The notes beneath the pieces are model-generated. The model saw nothing but the letters and a program-made list of their open reading frames with translations. It made no database searches and had not been told where the DNA came from. A program made the translations under genes and the position numbers. Shown here in pieces: positions 11,190 to 24,100 of a stretch of 64,000 bases of DNA (its first letter is position 1; each line of letters opens with the position of its first letter). Origin of the DNA: Geosiphon pyriformis (Eukaryota > Glomeromycota > Glomeromycetes > Archaeosporales > Geosiphonaceae); assembly GCA_016748015.1 (NCBI GenBank), contig JAAOMT010000760.1, forward strand, positions 420,663 to 484,662, in the 5' to 3' direction.

Positions 11190-14100
11190 CCATTATTTAA
11201 TATACAGAAACAAACTAAGTGTATTAAACTAAATATAGCTTATGTATTTACTATATATAACTAATTATACTACATACTTACATTAATTCCCAACCCATTA
11301 TTCAAACCTGAAAAAAATAGACAAGTCTTGTATAATCCAAAACTAACAGCAAATAATTCAATAATTCCAAGCAGACAAATTACCTTTAATAAGAGAAAGC
11401 TAAACAAAATATTATATGTCTTAAGAAAAATCTTTATGTTTTTTATTAAACCACATTTTTTTATATTTACCTTATATTTTGATCTAAAATTTCATAATCT
11501 ATTATGGTACACATTAACCAAATGCTGAATGAAATCAAACATTATCACTACAGTCTTTTTTTTATTTTTAAATCTAGAAACAGCTTTACTAATCTAATTC
11601 CTGAAGACAAATTCTTTACACAAAATTTTATAAATATTAATGTTTAATGTTTCTAATAGGAGAGTATGTAATACTAAAGAAGTTAGTAAAAAACAAGGTC
11701 TCACCAAAGATGCTTATAATTTAAAGTAATTTAACAAATTCTCAAAGTGCACTAAAGTATCTTTTAAACAGGTAAAAACATAGTTAGACAGTTTGATATT
11801 ATTACAAATAAACACAACACATCTGGATATTTTTTGTTATAAAGTTTTTTTTTAATTGCAATTGGCAATTTTCTATAAACTATCTTCATTAAATATGTAT
11901 AGAAGACTACAGAAAATCTATTAGTATAACCAGAAAGCATATAAGAATTTGAATATTATATTAAAACAATACAGTGCTAATTAATAATTTAAATAAAAAA
12001 ATTCTACAGAATTTATATTTAGACTTATTTTCTATTAAGCATAATTAATTGTCTAATATATATTGCAAACAAAATGCTAAGTATTGCTTGAAATAACTCA
12101 ACCATCTGCTAAAATAAATTTTTTATATATATTAATAGATAAAAAAAATATGGAACTGTGCTGTAACACTTACAAGATTATTAGTTCTGTTATTATTAAC
12201 ATTTTTTAAATAACTCTTAATGTTTTTGGATTTAATTAAGTTTACTATATGTTACTTTTCAATTTAGTATTTATTTTAAAAATTAGGCACAAAAAATACA
12301 AGCATCAATATATATGCATTTATGATAACTTGATTGTCTGTATACAAAACCACCAAACAAGAAGAAAAAACACATTTTAAAACTAAATTAATAGCCTGCA
12401 ACTTCAACAAAGTTAATAACAGCAAACCAAAAATTCTTATACTTAAACTAACTTCAATCTCAAAAAAATATATTGTAGTTTTATATACTATATTAACTAT
12501 ACTCAGATTATATAAAGAGCCATTAATATAAACATTAATTTTCTTTGTCCAAAGTTTATGTAAACACTTATGAGCATCCAAAAATTCACTTGAACCATAA
12601 AAATCTGAATAACCAAAATTCAAGCCACACTCAACAAGTTCAACAAAAGAATTATTTATGTAAGCTACAGCTTTTACAAATTACACTGGCACTAAGTTTT
12701 TTCAACTCAGTCTTTTCTAATAACAAAAAATCTTCTAATTCATAATTGATTTATGTTTGTTTAGTAATCTATTACCAAAAACAATACTAAGTTGTTTTAA
12801 AAAGCAAACCACATCAAAATAACATAAGTTACTTAAAATCTTTAATATAAAAAAGTGACTAAAAGAACAAAAAGCACAAAAATAACTTATTTATCAAAGA
12901 AATATTGTTATCCAAAAAGATCTTCATCATATTTTCCAAAAAATTGTTTATAAGACTGACTTTTAGCTTGACAAAAAATTGCAGTGAATTTTTTAATACT
13001 CAATCTGTAATTTATAAATCCAGAAAACAATATATAAACAGATGACCAAAAATACTCACTGTATTAAAAAACCAAATCAATGAACCCACTTTGTTTTTTG
13101 TTTAAAACTGCTTGAATAATTTTAGTTTATATAACAATAGATAATATAAAGTTTTATTGAAAAAGTCTCTTGGCAAATTAGTCTTAAACCTAAGTTCTTT
13201 TCTAATTATAACATCTTACTTATAACATATACTCTTAGACACAAAACTGAATTGTGTCCAGTAATCAACAATAGATTACAAAACTGCTAAAACTAAGTAG
13301 AAAAATTGTTTATCTAATATAGTCTTCTTAAATATTATGTTTAAAAAAAACCTAATATCTAAATATGTTTTGACAAGACTTGGCTTAAACATACTTTTTG
13401 TTAATAAAAAAATATTCAAATATTTGTGAAATTTTTTACTTTTGGCAATGAAAATAGGTTGGTTACCAATATATAATAAAACAGTTAAAATTTTCTGATT
13501 TATAGAAATCACAACTATTTTTTTATTGTTGATGTAAATATTATTTATTTTAAAAAACTGATTAGTTAAATTCAAAATCTACTGTATTAAAGCCTAATTA
13601 TTTTTAATTTAAATAGTGTTATTTATAAAAGCACTTACTATAAAGAAAAAAGTTTTCTTTTTACTGATTTCTATCTTATTTGTCTTAGCCACAAAATTGG
13701 TATTAATCTGATATTTACACAAATGCTCTTAATTCTTAACTTTACACAATAAAAAATCATAGAAAATTTTTCAAAAAAGTGGTGAAAAAATTTTATTCTA
13801 ATACAGTCTATTATGTATTGTGTAATTATTTGAGAGACCAAAATTTGCTATTACTCTGTTAATTTTGTTTTTATAAATGTTTTCAAAGAAGTTAATAAAT
13901 CTGTTGTACATTCTAATTTTAAACTAGCTTCTAAATAATATTATCTAACTAAATTGTAAGCTTTATACATGTTTTAAAAAACCAACCACAGCTTTTGCCC
14001 TTTTTTTAAACTATTTTTCACAATAAAACTAACAGCAAATACTGAAGATTAAGTTAAAATATTCTTTAAGACTGAAAAATTGTCATTATAAAAAACATTA

Positions 14101-14583
14101 AATTTGTTACAGACAGATAAAATGTGATCTGAAAAAATTTTAAACAAGATTTTTTTGGCAGTTTCAATTAGTGCTATAAGCTATATATTAATTAAAATAT
14201 TATTCCAATTATATGGCTTAGAGATTATTAAAATCTATGCTTTTTTTCAAAAAACTGAAACATTTTTAAGAGTTAAACAAGCATTCAACAGATTCAACAG
14301 ACAGTTTACTACCATATTATTATATTGTTTTTAATATTTATTAATTATGCCAGATACACCAACAGCTTTGTCATTATACAAGCTGCTAATTACTAAAATC
14401 AAATTTATATTGCTAATAGTACTTATTATACCAAAAAAAACATTCTTACTTATATATACCAAAAGTATATACTAATGAGTTTACAAATTAGGCAGAACTA
14501 AAGAAGTCTTATACTCTTTTGTCTAATTTTTAGATTATTAATCAAGTTAATAATTAAGTTATTAATTATTTTTTAAAAATAGA
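11190..14583 (-). pseudogene. Decayed minus-strand LINE (RT through 3' end)
   Basis: Read on the minus strand, this follows the LINE at 55880-63660. 14000-14500 matches the RT region near 59820-60130. 13276-13575 matches the thumb/post-RT piece at 58939-59285 (shared 'KPSLVKxxLDxxFF' and 'ILDKQFFYLVLxVL' patterns). 12276-12623 is RNase H with 'ELQAI' changed to 'KLQAI' and 'TDNQVIINA' for the last Asp region. The 3' untranslated end lies near 11200-11280. It lacks the endonuclease and ORF1, so it is 5'-truncated, as is usual for LINEs. Stops are frequent and composition is strongly AT-shifted. Element X lies directly next to its truncated 5' side. Confidence 0.75.
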
Positions 14584-14587
14584 ATAG
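14584..14587. repeat. Target-site duplication ATAG of element X (left copy)
   Basis: ATAG precedes TGTTAC at 14588 and recurs at 55519-55522 directly after the right LTR end (GTAATA, a C-to-T form of GTAACA). This pairs two LTRs 41 kb apart as the ends of one insertion. Confidence 0.8.
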
Positions 14588-15491
14588 TGTTACAGGTGAT
14601 TATTTAGGTGAGTGAAATAAATAACAAATCCATAACTTGGTGTTTAATAGCTGAAATGGTGTTGGTATCAAAAAGTTTTTATGATCTAAAGGTTTTAGTT
14701 AAATTTTTTATATAATAAACAGAGATTTAATAAGTAATTTTAGTAGTCTTTCCGGAATTACAATTCTATCTAATTTTTGTTTTTAGTGTGGTGACCAGTT
14801 TATTCTGGCAGTTATGCTTTTCTGGTAAGCTATCTATAAATTCTTTAACCTTATAACTTTCCTTTGGAGTCTTTTATTAAGCTATCTTTAACATCAATTT
14901 AATTAGTGTTTAATTTCTCAAATTAATTAATAAATTACAACAAAAAAAATAGAAATAAAAGAGAAATAAAATAAAGAAAATAAGCCAAGGCAAGAAAAAG
15001 TTAGTATTCCATCAATAACTGTGATTAAGAGCTATTGGTTAAGTAATAGCAAGTATTAACATAAATTGTTAATAGTAAATAAATAGATAATAATAGTAAT
15101 AAGTATTTTATTGATGTTTGATGTTTCTATTTCAAGTTATAGAATACTATTGTATGAAAAAATGAAGAGAAATTTGAATTGGAGATTTTAATCTAAGGAT
15201 TTTGTTCTTTTTGTTTTTAATACTATTGCTATATATACATAAATTTTATTATATGAGATTCCTTGAATTTCTCAATTTTTTAGCCAAAAATCCTAAAATT
15301 TCTGGAATTCTACAATTTCTTGAGAAGAATCCTGGAATTCTGCAATTTTGCAATTTCTTATACTAGAATCCTATAATTCTGAAATTCTGTGATTCCTCTA
15401 AGAGGAATTCTAGAATTCCACTTTTACTGTATTTTATTCTGATTGGCTAATTTGTATACTAATATATAATTCCTATATTCTATGAGTAATA
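14588..15491 (-). mobile_element. 3' LTR of element X (left end)
   Basis: A 904-bp LTR with ends TGTTAC and GTAATA. The TATA box reads in reverse near 15229-15240, and at 15258-15422 there is an array built on GGAATTC-type palindromes. It pairs with the split LTR at 29657-29949 and 54924-55518. Confidence 0.88.
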
Positions 15492-16260
15492 TTATCTCTT
15501 CTTTTTAATGTTAAGCTCTATCAAGATCTTTTATCTCTTCTAACTTTTTTTCTTTGATTAACTCCTAAATTTTTTTTTCAAGAATTACTTGAGTTATTTT
15601 AATCTGTAATTTTTTAAATTAGACATTGGTCATTTTTTCTAATTGATTAATGGTAACTGTATTTATCACTGGATTAAGTAGTATTGCTAATCAATCTTGA
15701 AATTCTGTATATAGCCAATATATGACTTATGTTTGTGTAAACAGATTGTTTTTCTTCACAATTTATTTGATTTGTTGTAGTATTGTTGTGTTAAATAGTT
15801 GTTTTGTCTTATCAATATACAAGTTTTGAATATTTATAGTTTGTTCCAAGTAATAATAACAAAAGTTTCTTGGAAATTGTTGTAATTACTATTCCCAAGT
15901 TTTTTTGGTTACTTCTTGATATGATACAGTTGTTTCTGATGTTTTTATTGACAACTTTACTTTTGTTATTATCTTGTCTATAGTGTTTTCCAATTTTCTG
16001 TGCACTTTGTATTGGATTTTCTTTTTATTATTCTTGTACTGAATAGTTGGTTGATTGTGATTTCCATGTTTTATTGTTAAATTAATTGGAATAGTTGTTG
16101 TGCAAATAAGTAGATATCATCAGTAATTTCCATCTTTTATTGTTGCTTTTGGTCATGTTTATTGTGTTTTTATATATTATTCTGTTTAATCACTTTGATG
16201 TGTTTGTATTAATAACATTCCAAATTTTATGAAATTTTATCTGGTTAGACTAGTATTTAT
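15492..16260 (-). pseudogene. X: polypurine tract and C-terminal extension of pol
   Basis: The first 25 bases are the polypurine tract (pyrimidine-rich on the plus strand). The rest is the region between the integrase tail and the LTR, which is present in X, Y, M and P but has no recognised domain. It is heavily interrupted in this copy. Confidence 0.6.
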
Positions 16261-17600
16261 TGTACTTTCAGTTGTGAAATATTACTGGTAGATAATGATA
16301 CTATATTGTAATATGATTTTAGCCAATCTTTATGTACTATTTTGATTAAAATTTTGTTATCCCATTTTAGTTTGTAAGTTCCATTTCCTAGAATTTCTTT
16401 TATGTGAAATAGTCCATTCTATTTGGGATAAAATTTTCCACTTCATTGTTTTTTTGCTTTGGTATAATGTAAAAGTACTTTGTTTTCAATCCTAAATTTA
16501 ACTGGTTTATTTAGTAACTGGCTATTATGTCGTTTTTTTTGTTTTTTTTGTGACTTTTAAATGTTATCAGCTGCTTTTCATCTTTTGTTTTCTAGGGTTT
16601 CTATTAGTTTATATGTTCTTCTTAGCAATGTTCTTTGTAAATTGGCTTCTGTTATTAATTCTATTGGATATGTGTTAATATTTATCTCAATTGGTAATAT
16701 TGCTGTTCTATCATAAACAAGTTTAAATAGTGTTGCTTGTATGGTATTTTGCTTCATTGTTTGATAAACAAATAATACTGATAATATAAACAAATCTTAT
16801 TCATCCTGGTTTTTTTGACTGATTTTGGCAATTGCTTCACATAATGTTCTGTTGAATCTTTCTACTAAACCATTTGTTTGTAGATGATATAATAATAATA
16901 ATGGTCTTTTGATTTCAAATCTTTGGCTTAATTCTGCTAATGTTCTGTTTACAAAGTGAATTTTTTGATTTGATAATAAATTTTTTGAATATCCATGTTA
17001 ATAAATCAAATCTTGATGAATAAATTTGGCTATAGATTCTGCATCTGTTTTTTGAATTGCTTTTGCCTCTGGCCATTTTATAAGATAGTCTATGGCTACT
17101 GCTATATAATAATTGCTTCTGCTGGTTATTGTTAATAATCTGATTAAGTTAATTTTAATTTTATTAAATAGTTGTTCTATTTTGATTGGTCTTAATGGTT
17201 TACTGGATTTTGTTCCTCTTTTTTTCTGACAAGCATCACAATTTTAAACATGTTAAATAATGTTCAGATACATTAATGCCCAATAATATCTTTTTTTGGT
17301 TTTTTCTATGATTGTTTTTTTATGAAAATGTCCTGTTGTTGAATCTGAGTACATGTTGAATAGTATTGTTTTTTTCTCTGGTTCTGTAATTACTTTAAGT
17401 AGTTAATCTGAATTCTTTCTGTTTTTTCAATATAGTATATCTTAGTAAGTAATAAAATACTTTGATTGTTGTTTTATATTGTTTTATTCTTTTTGAATTA
17501 ATTTTTTCTTAAACTGCTGGGTATTAATATAGTGTTAGATTTGTTAATATTTTTGTGTATTTATTTTTTAGTATATTTTTAGGTTTAAAATATTCTTAGA
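16261..17600 (-). pseudogene. X: integrase remnant
   Basis: Minus-strand fragments follow the family A integrase, which would insert the cDNA into the genome. 16578-16793 (71 codons) is the segment after the catalytic Glu ('YQTMKQ', 'ATLFxLVYxRTA'). The core lies at 16800-17240, with the first catalytic Asp changed to Asn ('KINL' for 'GIDL'). The Cys of the N-terminal zinc region lies near 17225-17300. Stops interrupt throughout. Confidence 0.75.
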
Positions 17601-18060
17601 TTTGTTTTATTTATAACAAACCATCAGCATTTCTATTTTTTTTCTTTTTTATAATGTATTTTATATTTAAATAGTGAAAGTTCTATTTTCTATCTGGCAT
17701 AATAGTTATTTCCAAATTTTTGTTTTTGGATTAATGTTAATTTTTTGTGATTAGTATATACTTCAAATTTCTGGTTTAAATACTTTTTCTATTTGATGAC
17801 TGCCTAATAGATAGCTAAGTGTTCTAGTGCTGATGTTCTATAGTTTTTTTCAATTGAATTCAAACTTCAATTGGCATATACTACTAAATGTTTTCATCTA
17901 TTCAGTTCTCTTTAAGATAGTACTGTTTCTAATGCTTGGTTTAATGCATTGGTGATAATAATAAATAGTTTATTGTAATTTGGATAAATTAATACTGGTA
18001 CTTAAATAAGCTTTTTTCTTAGTATATTGAAAGTTTTTTGTTGAGCTTTAATTTATTCAT
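17601..18060 (-). pseudogene. X: RNase H remnant
   Basis: This is the counterpart of the RNase H at 37980-38330 in M, joined at its right edge to the RT fragment. It would remove the RNA strand during reverse transcription. Only short decayed matches remain, including the linker near 17630 that corresponds to 'NADGLxxIR' in Y. Confidence 0.65.
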
Positions 18061-18900
18061 ATTTCACATTCTTGGTTTGGAGCTGGTGGAATAGTTGAGC
18101 CAGTTTGAAGAAGTTTTGAATAAACCAGCAGTAGTATCCAGCAAATCCCAAAAATGCTTTTAATTCTGTAAAATTTGTTGGTACTAAAAAGTTCTTAACA
18201 ATCTCAATTTTATCTGGATCTGTCTTAATACCATCTTTGCTTATGACATGTTTCAAGAATTTCAGTTTTGTTTTGTCAAAGAAGTATTTGGTTGCATTCA
18301 GTTTTAATCTAGCTCTTTATAGTTTCTTAAACACTTGCTGTAAATAGTACAGATAATTATTAAATGTTTTTGAGAACACATTAGTGTTATCCAAATAAAC
18401 AACTACTAATTTTTATTGCAGTCTGATATAAACAATTTCTATAAGTAACTGGTGCATTAGTTAAGCCAAATAGTATTACTTTAAACTTAAAGTTTCCCTC
18501 TCTGATAGTAAATGTGGTCTTTTTTTTGTTGGCTGGATTTATAATTACTTGCCAATAACTACTGTCTAAATCCAAAATAAAAAACCATTTCTTTTCTTCA
18601 AAAGCATCAAATAATTTCTGAATTTGTGGAGTTGAATAATTGTCTTTATAAGTAATACTGTTAAGTTTTCTGTAATCTATACAAAAGCAGATTTTTTCAT
18701 TCTTCTTGCAAACTAATACCACTGATAATGATCATAGACTCATTGATGATTGAATTAATCCATTGTTTAACATCTGTTGATTTCCTATAAGATGACTTCA
18801 TGGCTTGCTGGTGGTACTTGATATGCTTATTGTTTTATTAGCATCATATTTTCAGTTTTGATTTAATATTAGATGATATCAGTTCTGCCAAATTTATTTT
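18053..18900 (-). pseudogene. X: reverse transcriptase remnant
   Basis: Fragments 18387-18722 ('ICFCIDYRKLNSIT', 'LDLDSSYWQV', 'FGLTNAPVTY') and 18053-18256 ('KHVISKDGIKTDPDKIEIVKNF', 'LKAFLGFAGYYCWFI') are the palm and thumb of a Ty3/gypsy RT. The catalytic box reads YLDN in place of YLDD (about 18385-18400), a G-to-A change that removes a metal-binding Asp. A stop separates the two fragments. Confidence 0.85.
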
Positions 18901-19029
18901 TACTGACAAAAATATTAGTGAAATTGTTAAGCAACATTTTAAGCTGTATTTGTTGAAGTGAATCTAAGTTTTCCAAGTTTATTTGTTCTAATTGTTCTGG
19001 TTGGAGCAAATAACATTTTTTTTGTCTAT

Positions 19030-19345
19030 ATATTGCTTATAATATAATATCTACATATTTACACAGTTGTGGAAAATCTGGAATAGTGCTTAGTAATTGG
19101 TTTTTAATTTTAGTGTTTAAATATTTAATGATAGTTTTGCTTGGTATTTCAATGATGTCTTCAGTTGTATTATGGATGGAAATTTTAATGTGTTTATAGT
19201 TCTTAACTGGTATGTAGAAATTGGTAATTCCAATCTTTTCTGATTTACAAATAGTTGGTTTCATTTCAAAAATTTGGGGCTGATCTTTTAATTTTCTTTC
19301 TATTACTAATATATACTGATTATATAGTAAAATAAAAATTAATTA
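19030..19345 (-). pseudogene. X: pre-RT domain remnant
   Basis: The 75-codon piece 19037-19264 has the 'I.I.NTT...I.I...TII.YL' pattern of a beta-rich module just before RT, conserved in M (39324-39575), Y (24982-25464) and B (45100-45400). Its function is not known to me. Confidence 0.65.
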
Positions 19346-19484
19346 TAAATGAAGATAATTTCTTCTTTGTTAATAACTTTTTTCTCTGCCATATTAACTG
19401 GTATATCTATTTTATCTGTTAATCCAAATTCTTTTTTCCCTTTTGCTGTAATCTTAAACTTTTTTTTTTTCTTACTAACATTAA

Positions 19485-19840
19485 TTAAGCTATTTTTACT
19501 AAAAATAAGAATATTGTCTGTGTTATTTTTTTGTTTGGTTTAATAATATATGGTTTTTCTAAATTGTTTTGTAGTATTGCAATAATATTTCCTACATATT
19601 CTGCATCAATTATTCCTTCTTTAATGTTAATTCCTTTCTTTGCCAAACTAAATCTAGATGCTAATTGAACTATAGTTGTTGCTGAAATTTCCAGTGCTAC
19701 TTTAAAATCAATGCATGTACACAAATGTGGTTCTAATTTGATAGTATTTTTTTTTGAATATTTCAGATTAAATTCTGCATTAGTATTATGTATATGTTTT
19801 GGCATAATATCTTCATTATTATTACTAAACCATTTAAGTT
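19485..19840 (-). pseudogene. X: dUTPase domain remnant
   Basis: The C-terminal half of the open piece 19485-20042 is a dUTPase. Motif 1 is 'NTNAEFNLKY' (canonical family form DAG-x-DL), motif 2 is 'SRFSLAKKGI', motif 3 'GIIDAEYVGNI' keeps the catalytic Asp and Tyr, and motif 4 is 'KKITQTIFLFL'. The motif 1 changes are Asp-to-Asn and Gly-to-Glu, all G-to-A on the coding strand. dUTPase cleaves dUTP to dUMP and limits uracil in DNA. Confidence 0.85.
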
Positions 19841-20644
19841 CTTGCTTTTTTAAAAGATCAGGAAGTGTAATGTATTGTTTTGAGTTTGAATTGAAGTTTG
19901 AATCTTCACTGTTGTTATTGCCATATTGAACAGAACTGGAACCATTATTATTATTATTGTTATCAGAGTTTAAATCATGATTAAGTGGCAATTCTGATTC
20001 TGTTTCACAGCTGCTTATTGATTTTTTCTCTTCTGGAATCATGTAGATTATGTGTGATAGTGGATTGTAGATAAGATCACAATTATTACAATACTTGAAA
20101 TTACATAGTATTAAACAATAGTTTCATAATCAGATGTTTAGCTCTTTTAAACATTGTTTTTGCTTTTTTTGTGTAGGTGCCAAGTTCTAATAGTGTTTAT
20201 GAAATTGCTTTAAATCATTTTTAATATTATCAAAGATGTCAAAAATGAAAATGTATTTTGGTTTGAATAGTGAGAATAGATTATTCTTAATTTTTATCAG
20301 TTTGCTGGACAAAGTACTTTCAACTTTGGCACTTGTCATTCTCCAAATCTTGTGTTTATTATGTGGATATTTTTTTAGGCATTATAATATTCGTTTTTAG
20401 ATATTGTTGATTGGAGTTTTTTTTTGTATCCAATCATTAATTAGAATCATGTACTAACATATTTTGTCACATGTTTTGCCTTGTCCAGAAATGTCATTCC
20501 ACATTTTTTTTTTGGGCAGAATTGTTTTATATGTAAAATAAGATTTATTATTCCATTTTTTTTGATGCTTTGGTCATTTAAAATGTTCAAGGATGTATGG
20601 GCAACAGTAATATTTTGTTGCCATAGATTATTCTTCATTGTCAC
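19841..20644 (-). pseudogene. X: acidic Asn/Ser linker and truncated Cys-rich region
   Basis: 19841-20042 encodes a low-complexity, Asn/Asp/Ser-rich linker that precedes the dUTPase in all copies. 20046-20644 holds the decayed start of the Cys-rich domain and stops at 20644, where the LTR of Y interrupts it. Confidence 0.65.
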
Positions 20645-21501
20645 TGTTACAAGTGATTATTTGGGATCTCAAATCAAATAATAAACTCATAACTTGGTGC
20701 TTAAGAGTGGATTTAATTAGTAATATTTGAAGGTTTTGGTTGAATTTTTTGTATAATAAACAGAGATTCAAGTGTTGTTTTATTCGTAGCTTTCCAGAAT
20801 TGCAATTTCATCAAATTTCTTTTTTTAACATGGTGGCCAGTTTATTCTGGCAGTTGTGTTCTTCTGATAAGCTATTCTTAATTTTCAAGTATTCTACTCT
20901 TGTTTCATGGGTTTTTTACCAAACTATCTTTGATGTCAATAACTTAGTGCTTAATCTTTAATCAATTAGTATACAACAATAAAAAAAAATAAAAAAAATA
21001 AAATAAAATAAAAAAGAAATTTAAGCCAAGACAATTTATGTTAGTATTCTGTTAATAGCTGTAATCAAGAACTATTGTTCTAGTGTAATCAAGTATCAGA
21101 TATTATTAACATAAAATGTTAATAGTGAAAAGAGTAATTTAGATAATGAATAATTATTTTTATTAATATTGATAATTCTAACTAAGATGTTTTAATAGAG
21201 AGATTTTGGTAATAATTTTGTCTTTTCTGCTTCTAATGCTCTTAGTATATATATATAATTTGGATTCTATGAGATCACTTATATTCTTGAGCAATGTGCT
21301 ATAATTTTTCAAGCAATGCTTATATTGTTAAACAATGTGTTATAATTTTCTGACATTGCTCCATATTGTTAAGCAATATGCTGTAATTCCTGACAATACT
21401 CTATATTGCTAAGTAATATGTTTACATGTTAACTATTATTCTCCTATTGGTTTATCTGTTTTTCTTACTATTTTCTTGTATGTTTTTTTCTATGAGTAAT
21501 A
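20645..21501 (-). mobile_element. 3' LTR of element Y
   Basis: An 857-bp LTR with ends TGTTAC and GTAATA. It is of the subtype with ATTGCTNAGCAAT palindromes (about 21270-21430), unlike X. The TATA region lies near 21243-21258. The preceding 4 bp are TCAC; the expected duplicate after the other LTR is missing. Confidence 0.85.
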
Positions 21502-22260
21502 TTATCTTCTTCTTTTAATATTGAGCTCTATTGAAATTTTTATTTTGAATTAGTTCTATAACTTCTCTTTCTAGTATTATTTGTTCAATTCTGGTTCTTA
21601 TATCTTTGATTTGCAAGTTGTTCATTCTTTCCTATTGGTTAATGGTTATTGTTTCCATGTTAGAATGTAACAATATTTCTGGGTAGTTTTGAAATATCAT
21701 GTATAGTTGATAAATTGTTCTAATATGTAATATTAAATTTGTTTTTTTTCTAATAATGTTTTTAATATTCTGTATTATCTTTTAATTGAATATTCTTTTG
21801 GCTTTATCAAGATATAACTTCTAAATATTCAACTTTTGTTCTAACTGATAGTAGCAGTATGGTATTAAAAGTTGTTCTGTCTACTGTTTTTAATTTTTTT
21901 TGAAAGTTTTTCTGTTGGAACCATAATAGATATTTTCTCAAAAATGTTCTTTATTTTTTCTATTATTTTATCTGACCAGTTTTTTGGTTGGTTTTGTGGT
22001 CACTAATATGATGTGTTTTTTTCTTTTTGTTTGATGTTTTAATAGCAGATTGTTTGGTGGTTGATGGTAATTTCTATGTTTAATTGTTGTTGATTTAAGG
22101 CTTGAAATAATTGTTAAGTTAAGATATGAATATAATTTGGTATTTCCATTTTCTTTGTTGCTTTTATTGCATATACCATGTTTTTATATATTTTTTTAGT
22201 CAATCAACTTGATGTGTTTAAATTAATGATTATAATTGGTTCTAAATTTTATGGAATCTC
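21502..22260 (-). pseudogene. Y: polypurine tract and C-terminal extension of pol
   Basis: A pyrimidine-rich stretch on the plus strand (21502-21530) is the polypurine tract of Y. It is followed by the conserved but unassigned region that lies between integrase and LTR in family A. Stops are frequent. Confidence 0.6.
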
Positions 22261-23560
22261 ATTTGGTTGGACTAGTATTCATTGTATTTCTAGTTGTAAA
22301 ATATTACTGGTTAATAATAATGTTGTATTATAATATGATTTCAGTCAATTACTATGTACTGTTTTGGTTAAGATTTTGTTGTCTTATCTCAGTTTGTAAG
22401 CTTTATTTCCTAAAATTTTTTCAATGTGAAATAGTTTGTTCCATTTGGGATCAAAATTTCCATTCTATTGTTTTTCTACTTTAGTACAATATAAAAATAC
22501 TTTGTCTTTAATTCTGAATTTTACTGGTTTATCTGGTAACTAATTATTATGTCATTTTTTTTGTTTTTTTTGTAACTTTTGAATGTTATTAGCTATTCTT
22601 TGTCTTTTGTTTTTTAATGTTTCTATTAATTTATATGTTTTTTTTAGCAATGTTCTTTGAAAATTAGCTTCTGTTATTGATTTTATTAAATATGTGTTAA
22701 TGTCTATCTTAACTAGTAATATTGCTGTTCTACCATAAACAAATTCAAATAGTGTTGCTTGTGTAATATCTTGCTTCATTGTTTGATAAGCAAATAATAC
22801 TAATAGAATAACCAAATCCCATTCATCCTGGTTTTTTGACTGATTTTGGATATTGCTTTACACAATGTTCTATTGAATCTTCTCACTAAACTATTTATTT
22901 GTGGATAATATGGTAATAATAATGGTTTTTTAATTCCAAATCTTTGGCTTTAATTCTGCTAATATTCTGTTTACAAAATGTGTTCCTTGATCTAATAACA
23001 ATTTTTTTGAACATCTGTGTCAACAGATTAAATCTTGGTGAACGAATTTAGCTACAAATTCTGCATCTGTTCTTTGAATTGCTTTTGCTTCTGGCCATTT
23101 TATGAGATAGTCCATGACTATTGCTATATAACAATTGTCTTTACTGATTATTGTTAATAGTTCAACTAAATCAATTCCAATTCTATCAAATGATTGTTCC
23201 ACTTTAATTGGTCTTAATGGTTTACTGAGTCTTGTTTCTCTTCTTTTTTGACAAGCATCACAATTTTAAACATATTAGATGATATTTGGATACATTAATA
23301 ACCAATAATATTTTTTTTTGGTTCTTTCCATAATTGCTTCTTTATGAAAATGTCTTGCTGTCAGATCTGAGTGCATGTTATATAATATTGTTTCTTTTTC
23401 TAATTCTGTAATTACTCTGAATAGTTAATCTGGATCCTTTCTGTTTTTCCAATATAATATATTTTAGTAAGTAATAAAATATTTGGATTGTTGTTTTATG
23501 TTGTTTCATTTTTTTTAAGATAATTTCTTCTTGAACTACTGGGTATTAATATAGTGTTAA
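22261..23560 (-). pseudogene. Y: integrase remnant
   Basis: 22552-22815 carries 'YQTMKQDITQATLFEFVYGRTA'-type sequence after the catalytic Glu. 23020-23202 holds the first catalytic Asp region, intact here ('RIGIDLVELLT'), and 'MDYLIKWPEAKAI'. The zinc-binding CxxC lies near 23250-23262. Frame breaks and stops make it non-functional. Confidence 0.8.
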
Positions 23561-23639
23561 AGTTGTTGATATTTTTATGTATTTATCTTTTGTTATATTT
23601 TTGGGTTGAAATGTTCTTAGATTTGTCTTATTTGCAACA

Positions 23640-24100
23640 AGCCATCAGCATTTCCATTTTTTTTTTATATAATATACTGTATATTTGAATAGTGAAAGTT
23701 TTATTTTCTATCTGGCATAGCAGTTATCTCTAAATTTTTGCTTCTGGATTAATGTTAATCTTTTGTAATCAGTGTATATGTCGAATTTCTGGCTTAAATA
23801 TTCCTTTTATTTTATAACTGTTCAATAGATAGCTAAGTGTTTTAGTGCTAATATTCCATAATTCTTTTTAGCTGAACTTAAACTTTGGCTGGTGTATGCT
23901 ACTGGGTGTTCTCTTCTATCTGGTTTTTTTTGTGATAATACTGTTCTTAATGCTTGATCTAATACATTAGTGGTAATAATAAATGACTTATTGTGATCTG
24001 AATAGATCAATACTAATGCTTGAATAAGCTTTTTTCTTAAAATATTGAAAGTTTTTTGTTGTTTTTTAGTCTATTCATATTTTACATTCTTGGCTTAAAG
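23640..24100 (-). pseudogene. Y: RNase H remnant
   Basis: 23822-24010 contains 'IYSDHNKSFIITTNVLDQALRTVLSQK' and 'AYTSQSLSSAKKNYGILALKHLAIY'. The catalytic Asp of 'TTDA' has become Asn and the Glu of 'xLEHLAI' has become Lys, both G-to-A type changes. The upstream linker at 23640-23680 corresponds to 'NADGL'. Confidence 0.8.
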